A DNA stretch of 64,000 nucleotides from Pelecanus crispus. Lineage: Eukaryota; Chordata; Aves; Pelecaniformes; Pelecanidae. A program made the position numbers and the translations under genes. This document shows positions 14,901 to 23,574 of the stretch, piece by piece. The stretch is from assembly GCF_030463565.1 (NCBI RefSeq), contig NC_134644.1, positions 129,391,388 through 129,455,387 on the forward strand, given 5' to 3'. Positions within the stretch are counted from its first letter, which is position 1. Each line of letters begins with the position of its first letter. Under the pieces are notes generated by a model that was not told the DNA's origin, searched no databases, and saw only the letters and a list, made by a program, of their open reading frames with translations.

Positions 14901-15665
14901 CTGTGTTGAATGTATCCCAGAGACATTGAATTTACCATACATGAACAAAATGTGGAAATGTGGAATTTATGTAATACAGCTGTTACACAGTGTATTTGCA
15001 TATAATTCTGTCTGAAGAAAGATGGTGATTGTTGACATTCAAGTCAACTAACACTGCTTAGATAACTATATACCCTCTCCAGTAACTGTCTCCTCAATAA
15101 AATAATTTATTTCTGTTTTGCAGTCTATTTTGCCGTAGGAAACAAAGAAGAAATTGTACCTTTTTTTTAATTTTTCCCCAATAGGTGGGAACTCATAGCA
15201 AACTAGATCATTATCAGAATTAGAGATATTGTTAGATGGACATTTACTGTATTGCTTTTTTATGGGAGTGGAAGAATAATTAGAAATTACCTTGATCTGA
15301 AACATGCAAAACTGACATCAAATTTTGGTCCTGGTTACAAAAGATTTACATTTTTGTCAGTGACAGAAGAAGTCAACTTCGGACATGGCATATGAGGACT
15401 GGAACTAATTTATAAATAAAGGTACAGATGGAAACACACGTCATGCTACGTTGTCCTGTAAACATCTGCATCATGGGTCCTGTCTTTTCAGGCTTGTTAA
15501 TTGCCGGTCGTAAGTTTTTTTTCTTATATTGAGAGCTGCTTCATGAAAAGATCAAATTCCAGATAGTTGTAGACCTCTGTAGCTTTGAAACACTCCATCC
15601 ATCATATAGGCCAAAAATATTACAGTGCTTAGCTTGATGCATATTTTAAAAGAGTGTGTTATTGA
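6753..15665. other. AT-rich non-coding DNA
   Basis: No gene is supported. Open frames are short (at most about 110 codons), show no domain, and are not in sequence with typical exon signals that I can defend. A T-rich stretch runs from about 8900 to 9700. An ATA microsatellite lies near 11920. A GC-richer patch at about 10020-10270 carries no recognised feature. Confidence 0.55.
11920..11964. repeat. ATA trinucleotide microsatellite
   Basis: This is a pure run of ATA/AAT units that passes into AAAT units at its 3' edge. It is likely to be length-polymorphic. Confidence 0.92.
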
Positions 15666-15786
15666 TCATAGAATCATAGAATAGAATCATAGAATCGTCT
15701 AGGTTGGAAAAGACCTTTAAGATCATCCAGTCCAACCATTAACCTACACTACCAAGCCCACCTAAACCAATCAAGGGTAGACTAGA

Positions 15787-16449
15787 CTAAACCATATCCC
15801 GAAGTGCCACATCTACCTGTTTTTTGAACACTTCCAGGGATGGTGACTCCACCACCTCTCTGGGCAGCCTGTTCCAATGCTTGACCACCCTTTCCATAAA
15901 GAAATTTTTCCTAATATCCAATCTAAACCTCCCCTGGCGCAGCTTGAGCCCATTTCCTCTTGTCCTATCGCTAGCTACTTGGGAGAAGAGACCAACACCC
16001 ACCTCACTACTACCTCCTTTCAGGTAGTTGTAGAGAGCGATAAGGTCTCCCCTCAGCCTCCTCTTCTCCAGGCTAAACAACCCCAGTTCCCTCAGCCGCT
16101 CCTCATAAGACTTGTTCTCCAGACCCTTCACCAGCCTTGTTGCCCATCTCTGAACACGATCCAGCACCTCAATGTCTTTCTTGTATTGAGGGGCCCAAAA
16201 CTGGACACAGTATTCCAGGTGCGGCCTCACCAGCGCCGAGTCCAGGGGGACAATCACCTCCCTGCTCTTGCTGGCCACACTATTCCTGATACAAGCCAGG
16301 ATGCTGTTGGCCTTCTTGGCCACCTGGGCACACTGCTGGCTCATGTTCAGCCGGCTATCTACCAACACCCCCAGATCCTTTTCAGCCACTCTTCCCCAAG
16401 CCTGTAGCATTGCATGGGGTTGTTGTGACCGAAGTGCAGGACCCGGCAC
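15787..16449 (-). pseudogene. CR1 ORF2 C-terminal piece, shifted frame
   Basis: This is the continuation of the minus-strand CR1 ORF2 after the frameshift. The first 20 or so residues of the open frame are out of CR1 register. CR1 similarity starts at [20 protein letters not shown] and continues through [38 protein letters not shown] and [14 protein letters not shown] to the normal end of the protein. Comparison with the 57375 copy suggests a small deletion at the junction that is not a multiple of three. Confidence 0.88.
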
Positions 16450-17711
16450 TTGGCCTTGTTAAACCTCATACAGTTGGCGTCGGCCCATCGATCCAGCCTG
16501 TCCAGGTCCCTCTGCAGGGCCATCCTACCCTCGAGCAGATCGAAACTCCCACCCAATTTGGTGTCGTCTGCAAACTTACTGAGGGCACACTCGATCCCCT
16601 CATCCAGATCATTGATAAAGATATTGAACAAGACTGGCCCTAAAACAGAGCCCTGGGGAACACCGCTCGTGACCGGCTGCCAACTGGACTTAACACCATT
16701 TACCACAACTCTCTGGGCTCGGCCACCCAACCAGTTCTTTACCCAGCGAAGAGTATGCCTGTCCAAGCCGTGAGCTGCCAGCTTCCCGAGGAGGATATTA
16801 TGCGAGACGGTGTCAAAAGCTTTGCTAAAGTCCAGGTAGATGACATCCACAGCCTTTCCATCATCTACCAGGCGGGTCACCAGGTCATAGAAGGAGATCA
16901 GGTTGGTCAAGCAGGACCTGCCTTTCGTGAACCCATGCTGGCTGGGTCTGATCCCCTGGTTGACCTGTACTTGCCTGTGGAGTTCGCTCAAGATGAACCT
17001 CTCCATAATCTTCCCCGGCACCGAGGTCAGGCTGACAGGCCTGTAGTTCCCCGGGTCCTCCTTCCGGCCCTTCTTGTAGATGGGCGTCACATTGGCAAGC
17101 CTCCAGTCATCAAGGACCTCCCCTGTTAACCAGGACTGCTGATAGATGATGGAGAGTGGCTTGGCGAGCTCCTCCGCCAGCTCCCTCAGTACTCTCGGGT
17201 GGATCCCATCCGGCCCCATAGACTTGTGAGCGTCCAGGTGGTGTAGCAGGTCATTAACTGCTTCCTCCTGGACTATGTGGGCTCCATTGTGGTCCCCATC
17301 CCTATCCTCTAGCTCAGGGGCCTGAGTACCCTGGGGATGACCGGTCTGGCTGTTGAACACAGAGGCAAAGAAGGCGTTAAGTACCTCAGCCTTTTCCTTG
17401 TCCTCGGTGACAATGTTCCCCCCCACATTCAGCAAAGAATGGAGATCCTCCTTGGCTCTCCTTTTATTGCTGATGTACTTATAAAAGCATTTTTTATTGT
17501 CTTTTACAGCACTGGCCAGATTGAGTTCTTGCTGGGCTTTTGCTTTTCTAATTTCCTCCCTGCAGGACCTAACAAGATCCCTGTACACCTCCTGAGTTGC
17601 CCGCCCCTTCTTCCAAAGGTGGTAGACTCTCCTTTTTTCCCTGAGTCCCCGCAAAAGCTCCTTATTCAGCCAGGCCGGTCGATTTCCCTGCCGGTTGGTC
17701 TTACGACACAC
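16359..17711 (-). pseudogene. CR1 ORF2 reverse transcriptase, N-terminal piece
   Basis: This 450-residue open frame covers the linker and the whole reverse transcriptase of CR1 ORF2. Landmarks in order are a conserved PAWLNKELL segment, [40 protein letters not shown], the Asp-bearing [13 protein letters not shown], the [20 protein letters not shown] motif, and the catalytic FADD at 16563-16574. All of these core motifs are intact. The frame then leaves the CR1 consensus near 16395 and ends about 12 residues later at TGA-type noise. The C-terminal domain continues in a different frame at 15787-16449. Upstream the frame opens at the truncation point, so the listed start is not a biological start. 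It is not expected to be functional. Confidence 0.9.
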
Positions 17712-17731
17712 GGGGACAGCCCGCTCCTGTT

Positions 17732-19504
17732 AGATCATCAATGGATTTCTGCACTCCAGTTTTCTCAATTAAAACAGTGTCTTCAGAGTATAAGATTTGA
17801 TGTACTTGTAATCATTTGGCCAATGATTATAGACTTTTCCTTACTGGACTTCTGCCATTCATTTAAAAAAAGGGTTACTTTTTACTGGAGTAAAGGTGTT
17901 ATTTTTCATGACCTTTTTCTATAGATGCGATTTTCTAAGAAAAGATCATGACTGGAAATAATCCAGGCGTGCTGGTTTTGAATGTTAAATGTTTTCAGGC
18001 GAGATCATAATTAGAGATACCAGTTCATAATTGTGGTTTTGATTTATTTCCCCTTTGAGCAATCCTTTCTTTTTCAGGCTATGGAAACTTTCTGTCTAAA
18101 TCAGTAAATTATAGAAATTTATGACCGTGAATGTGAATTGAGATTCCTATATATCAAAACAAAAATCTGCTGTGTCATCATTACTAATGGAACGCTGGTG
18201 ATGAAACAAATAATTTGTACATTTGGAATGTCTCTTGAAGCAATTTTTTTTCTGACATAATACACATTTTCCCTTCAGTGCTCTTTTTACCAGTGAATGA
18301 TTGCCAGCTCCCCAGCAAAACTTCTGCAGCTCCAGTAATGGAATTTTTTCTGAATCACGGTAAGAATTACCTCTGCTGGAGTTCAATCCTGATATATTCT
18401 GCCAGCACAAGGTCTATGCCCCGTGAAAGTCCTGTTTCAAGGGTGAATTTTGCTCTTCTGGATAACATTTACATCTTGCAGCTAGCAAACTACTTGTAAT
18501 TGAGTACCCTTGCACATCTGAATCATGGCACCGAGTTTTTGATGGAAACCTGCCAATTTTATGAAGAGTAAGGATTTTGCTAAATGTACATTTTATAATG
18601 CCACTTCAGCAAAAGGCAAGAGGCAGAAGTTTAATAAAATGATTTATCACTGCAAAAATAATTAAAAATTGTTTCCTACAAGATGAGTAGGACCTTACAA
18701 ATGCACTTAAGACTTTGCTTTTTGTAGGTATCTCACCTTATTTAAATGAATGAAGCAACAGAAATGTAATCATCACCATTTATAAATTGTACATAACTGT
18801 CATTCATTGCTGTTACCACTTTCCCTGTTCTTTGTCAGAATGATAAACACAAAATGGACAAAAATGGAACAAAAAATCAACAAAGTCATCATATCCCCAC
18901 CAAAAAGAAACACAAAACACATACTTAAGGTCTGATGTTCCATATGAACAATTTATGTTTTCTTTAAAGAGACTGTCAGTGTCAACTTTAAATACTGTCC
19001 ATAATGTCAGTAGTAATAAATAGCCTAAATAAATGACAGCAAATCACCTGACTAGAAATTAAAGTAAAGCCTGTTTTTGTCCTTTTCGCACATTCCTGGT
19101 TTTACTTAAGGTAAATGAAACTGTTTTGAAGTGGTATCTGTGCTGCACCCAGTTTTGGCAGCTTTAATGAACAGAGTATAAATATTTCCAAATTGCTTTT
19201 CAAAGCGCTCTGTAACTCCCTAGTTCATTTTACTTTTTAATTTTCTGTATAAAAGCAACACTTGGGAACACGACTGATTTTTCTTTCTTATGCGGTTCTG
19301 GTTTAAATGAAAATAAAAAGTTAAATCTGTATGCACAACCTGTATACAGAGTGCATTAATTGACATGTAATGAATGTATCGCATAGTCATATTTTTGGGG
19401 AACGTAATGCTGGACTTGGTTTTTCTTGCTGCAGATAAAAAACATGTAGTTTGAAATTGAACTTACCTGAAATTTAGCTTTTAAAAATGGTAGTATTGTA
19501 GAAA
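17732..19504. other. AT-rich non-coding DNA
   Basis: This single-copy-looking sequence lies between two CR1 copies. I see no supported coding frame, RNA gene or strong repeat in it. Confidence 0.5.
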
Positions 19505-20175
19505 AGAGGGTTGAAGTGAACTTTGAGAGATCATCCTGTCCAATCCTTCCCTAGAGCATGAGATCAGCTGTACTTGAACCATTCGTGGAATATTTCTATT
19601 TAATTACTTCTTAGGAAAAAAAGAACAAAACACCTCTAGTGACAGAAGTTCACAGCTTCCTTAGGCTGTTGATTCCTGTGAACTGCTTAAGGGTTTCTAC
19701 TACTGGAAAATTCTTCTTAGTGTATAACCTAAATCTTCCTCACTGTGAATTAATCCCATTAGTTGGTCTATGCACATTAAACATGGACAGCAGTTTGTTT
19801 CTGTTCTCTCTGTTCCTTTTCTATGTGCGTATATACATATATGTTTTTATGTGTATATACATAAAAAAGTATATGGCTGCATGTGTTGCTTTCTCTCAGT
19901 CTTCTCTATTCTGGGCTAGAATGACTTAAATTCTCACCGTCTCTCTTTACAGGCCATATTTTCTGGGTGCGTGATCATTCTTATTGCTGTCCCCTGAACT
20001 GTCTCCATCTGTTCCCTGTTTGGTTTTTTGATGTATTGTACCCAAAACTATAAACACTAGACCACAGGAGGCTTTTGTAGTGCTTGAGCAGATTGGATGG
20101 AACAAATGCTCCTTTATTGTAGTTATCTCAAGCCATCCTCCATTGGCAATGTAAGTTAGGGAAACCTTATTTCGG
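19505..20175 (-). mobile_element. ancient, highly decayed CR1-like LINE fragment
   Basis: The + strand text runs colinearly with the reverse complement of CR1 ORF2/3' UTR as seen in the young copy at 15666-17731. It has a tail-proximal 'gagatcatcctgtccaa' phrase, then 'attcttcttagtgtataacctaaatcttcc', then 'ctcagtcttctctattctgggcta'. Next comes 'aggccatattttctgggtgcgtgatcattc', and finally 'gtacccaaaactataaacactagaccacaggagg', the counterpart of the WAPQ...LEY region. Many substitutions and an AT-rich insertion near 19830-19876 separate the blocks. No open frame survives. The boundaries are approximate. Confidence 0.6.
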
Positions 20176-21692
20176 CTGCCTGACAGAGCCTTCTGTTTCT
20201 GAAATTAAAATGAAAACTTTACTAGTAACTTGTGTTGAGGAACATTAGAATCACACTTCAGTCTCTGGAGTAAGGAAGACCTGTACATAGTAACTACCAT
20301 TAGTGTCAATGGTATTTCAGATATTGTAGAGTTCTGAAGGTTACAACGTCAATGAAAAAAACCCACAGCAGTTCAGTACAGCACAGTGGGAACAGCTGTT
20401 TTTCTGTTAAGTACATTGTCTTTGTTCTCAAAACTAATCTGGCAAATCCTACCCTTCATATGTTCTTACAAATTAGTAAGTAGAAAATACATCAACATGC
20501 TTTTGAAGGTAAGATGCAAGGTAGTGGGAATGAGTCATCAGCTTTTGACCTTTCCTACTATCTCTTTAGATCAGTTCACCATTGTGGTTGATGCTGTCTA
20601 TTTATTGAGATATTGATACATACAAGAGTAAGAAATATTTATTCTCCTTTCAGTGAATGCATGGCTTAATCATGGATATGATCATGTGACTGGGAGTGCA
20701 CCCTCAGTAACTTTAACACATAAAATGCATCGCCCTTTGGCTCTACCTTACATTTTCATTTCTTTGGTAGGCTTTCTTATATGAATAAATATACTGTGTT
20801 GTAAGGACAAACTTCTTGTTGGTATATCCTATTTATATTTCTCAAAGACAAATTATATCATTGAGGAATGTGCAACCTCAATGAGATTTTCAGTAAGGTT
20901 AAGTTAAAGTCTAGCATTAAAATTGTGATTTCGAGTCTGTGTTTGTTGCTCTAATTTTTGAAATTTAGAAACCTAGACCACTAAGCTAAGCTGCAAAAAT
21001 CCACTCTGTTTCACATTTCCTGCTCATTGAAAAGTCTAGATTGCTTTTATATGTAAAATATATTCCAAAATAGGCACATCAAGCTAATGCACGTAATGTT
21101 TTTTCAGTTGTAGATTTTTTTTACAGCAGGTGTCTTAAACATTTAAAAGCTTGCTCCTGGAAAAAAAAAAAAAAAAAAGTCAGTTACATTCTCTTTCAGT
21201 ACTTTCAGAATATCTCGTCTTCCATGTCTGTCTTTTAGTCACTCATTTAGCAGTTTCTTACACCTTGCCAGATTGCTGTTCCTATTTGATACCCCACTGA
21301 TTTTGGTGGGACACCATGCAAACAGAGCAGCCTACCAAATATGTGATCAGTGCTGTGGGGAGTTCTAGTTCCCCGAGGCAAGGACTGCCTTGATAGTACA
21401 TTAGAGAAGATGTAGAGATATTATTGAAGTTCAGCACATTATATTATCACAATAGAACCTTTTTTATACTTATTTAAAGACTAATTCAGTCTTTCAAAAT
21501 TTGATTGCTTATCTTCATACTTTTGCCGTGTAATTTTTTATTACAATGGATAACCTGATATGTTCTGTTCTAAACCTAGTATTGAGAAGACTACATAATT
21601 ACCATCTTCTGCTTAGTAGTAATGGCACTAATACATATCGTAAGCAGTGGCAGACAAAACATGTTCAAAAATTGAAACATGTAGGAAAGCTA
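20176..21692. other. AT-rich non-coding DNA with poly(A) run
   Basis: No gene is supported. An 18-base A run lies at 21161-21178. Otherwise I see nothing distinctive. Confidence 0.5.
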
Positions 21693-21809
21693 AGACTAGT
21701 CTGCCCTTGATTGGTTTAGGTGGGCTTGGTAGTGTAGGTTAATGGTTGGACTGGATGATCTTAAAGGTCTTTTCCAACCTAGACGATTCTATGATTCTAT
21801 GATTCTATT
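21693..21809 (+). mobile_element. CR1 3' tail fragment
   Basis: About 117 bp match the 3' UTR of the 15666-17731 CR1 almost base for base, through 'ggttggactggatgatcttaaaggtcttttccaacctagacg'. The fragment ends in ATTCTATG repeats. It contains no coding sequence. Extreme 5' truncation is common for CR1. Confidence 0.92.
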
Positions 21810-22887
21810 AAAACAAAAAAGAGGACACTTTAATTCCATTTTTAGTTCAGAGCTTTAAAAATGACAGGGAATTGTATGAAAGCACAAATTGATACTAGCT
21901 TAATGCTAGTATTTCTTAAGTCCTATCAAAAGCTGCTCCCAAGTATGTCAATTGCTTTCATATAGTGTGAATAAGGTTTGAAGCACTTTGCAACAGCAAA
22001 AAGTCTAACAGGAAATTAAATCCTGAGTAAGAAATAAATTAAACATTGAGACTACTGTGTTGGTTTCTTTATTCGCTGAGGAAAACCTCAATGAATTCTG
22101 CTGATATTGGTAACATTTGAATGCAGTGAATGGTTACACCTACATTTTGGGATTGCATATCTCTTGTTTAGCTATTTTTATACCTGCTAAAATATAATAA
22201 AATAGAGTTGATAAACTTTTCACTTTTACAATATTCTAGAGTTTTGTGTGGTAAAAGCTTTCGCCATCAAAAGTGGTTGCAGGACTGCAATGTGAACAGA
22301 AGTCAGATATTGCTCCCATACTAAGAATTTTAGAATACTTTAGAGGTTCAACCATGAGCTTGTCCTTATTACTTGGAGAAAGAGATGCCCATTGGAGAGA
22401 TCAGAAGGAAGCTAAAAACCATCTGACTTGTAAGTGGGAACAGTGGTTGATGATGCCTTCACTAATGATTTCCTAAAGAAGAAAAACAAAACACAGCTGG
22501 AGTGGGATCCTTTCCTTACTGAAAAATAAAATAAGAGACAAAGCCTTAGGGAGCATTCAAAAAGGATACTTCTCAGAAAAAAATGGAGGAACTTCTGTGT
22601 AAATTTGGAAAGAATGTGGTTCCAGGTAACAAGAACCTTTCTGTAAATAAGAGTGACACCATGAGATTTTTTAGGGGGCTAGAGCCAGAATATATGCCAT
22701 TTATCCATCAAATCATTGGGCAGCTGGTGTCACCAGAGTGCCTGTTACATGTAATATTTTTCTGTACTGACTTTACCAAGTGAAAAGCGTTGATTGCTGA
22801 TCCAAAGTTTGCTTGAACTAACGTAACTGCTTGGTCTGAAAAACTGAAATGGAAAAGCAGATAGAAAGAATTTGGGTTTTTTATTAA
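21810..22887. other. unique DNA upstream of the provirus
   Basis: This is the host insertion site sequence. Small open frames at 22273-22476 and 22583-22783 have no recognisable domain. Nothing else is supported. Confidence 0.5.
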
Positions 22888-22892
22888 CATTA
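22888..22892. repeat. target site duplication CATTA (left)
   Basis: These five bases directly before the TG of the 5' LTR are repeated exactly at 29794-29798 after the CA of the 3' LTR. A 5-bp duplication is the length typical of class III (ERV-L) integrations. Class II elements usually give 6 bp, and many class I elements give 4 bp. Confidence 0.93.
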
Positions 22893-23135
22893 TGTCCTGG
22901 TTTCGGCTGGGATAGAGTTAATTTTCTTCCTAACAGCAGGCATAGTGCTGTGTTTTGGATTTAGTAGGAGAAGAATGTTGATAACAGGCTGATGTTTGTG
23001 GTTGTTGCTGAGTACTGCTTATGCTAGTCAAGGACTTTTTCAGCTTCCCATGCTCTGCCAGGCGCACAAGAAACTGGGAGGGGGCACAGCCAGAATAGTT
23101 GATCCAAACTGACCAAAGGGCTATTCCATACCATA

Positions 23136-23143
23136 TGACGTCA
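23136..23143 (+). promoter_or_regulatory. CRE/ATF-like site in 5' LTR
   Basis: The perfect palindrome TGACGTCA lies 8 bp upstream of the TATA box. It is the consensus binding site for CREB/ATF factors. Its spacing to the core promoter suggests cAMP/ATF-responsive transcription. This is inference from the motif only. The same site is at 29466-29473 in the 3' LTR. Confidence 0.75.
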
Positions 23144-23150
23144 TGCTCAG

Positions 23151-23158
23151 TATATAAA
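23151..23158 (+). promoter_or_regulatory. TATA box of 5' LTR
   Basis: TATATAAA is followed by a GC-rich segment in which transcription should start about 25-30 bp downstream. It is the only strong TATA element in the LTR, and its position before the ATTAAA signal fits a U3-R boundary. Confidence 0.8.
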
Positions 23159-23326
23159 CTGCGGGGGGTTGGCCGGGGAGCAGCGATCGCTGCTCGGGAA
23201 CTGTCTGGGTATCGGTCGGCGGGTGGTGAGCAATTGCATTGTGCATCACTTGCTTCGTGTATCATTATTATTATTATCATTATTATACTGTTACTATTAG
23301 CATTACTATTTTACTTTATTTCAATT

Positions 23327-23332
23327 ATTAAA
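23327..23332 (+). promoter_or_regulatory. polyadenylation signal ATTAAA (5' LTR)
   Basis: ATTAAA lies about 175 bp downstream of the TATA box and is followed by a T/C-rich segment. The equivalent in the 3' LTR (29657-29662) would be the one used to end the proviral transcript. Confidence 0.65.
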
Positions 23333-23471
23333 CTGTTCTTATCTCAGCCCAGGAGTGTTTCTCACTCTTACTCCTCCAATTCTCTCCCCCATCCCATCGG
23401 GGTAGGGGGAGTGAGCGAGCGGCTGCGTGGTGCTTAGTTGCTGGCTGGGGCTAAACCACGACAGTCCTTTT

Positions 23472-23489
23472 TGGCGCCCAACGTGGGGC
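23472..23489 (+). promoter_or_regulatory. primer binding site, tRNA-Lys type
   Basis: Eighteen bases, TGGCGCCCAACGTGGGGC, lie 8 nt after the 5' LTR. They are complementary to the 3' end of the tRNA-Lys(1,2) species and would prime minus-strand DNA synthesis. Lys priming is best known from class II elements and lentiviruses. Here it is combined with otherwise class III characters. Confidence 0.9.
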
Positions 23490-23574
23490 TTGAGATAACA
23501 ACAGATTAATCAGAGTGTATTAAGGAGTCTGTTAACAGTTGCCGGTCACGATATTAGTTCTTCTGATCTGCACC

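Larger units (their letters stand above)
15666..17731 (-). mobile_element. CR1 LINE with RT domain, minus strand
   Basis: This is a 2.07-kb CR1 copy read on the minus strand. Its 3' tail of ATTCTATG-type repeats is at 15667-15696, followed inwards by the 3' UTR. The ORF2 reverse transcriptase runs to about 17731, where the similarity stops. The endonuclease domain and ORF1 are absent, so the copy is 5'-truncated. The 3' UTR differs from the 5991 and 57375 copies but is nearly the same as the tails at 21693 and 52300, which marks a second CR1 subfamily. At least one frameshifting small deletion interrupts the coding part near 16395. Confidence 0.94.
22893..23463 (+). repeat. 5' LTR
   Basis: This 571-bp LTR begins TGTCCTGG and ends CCACGACA. 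Comparison with 29223-29793 shows no difference. It contains, in order, a U3 region, a TGACGTCA site, a TATATAAA box, an ATT-repeat stretch and an ATTAAA polyadenylation signal. A C-rich segment and the terminal CA follow. The LTR sequence resembles a high-copy avian ERV-L LTR family that I recognise by its opening and its CRE/TATA core, though no database was searched. Confidence 0.96.

Noticed and set aside
22930..23280. 116-codon antisense frame in the 5' LTR, repeated at 29260-29610
   Set aside because: It is the same in both LTRs only because the LTRs are identical. It has no domain, and the sense strand carries the promoter.
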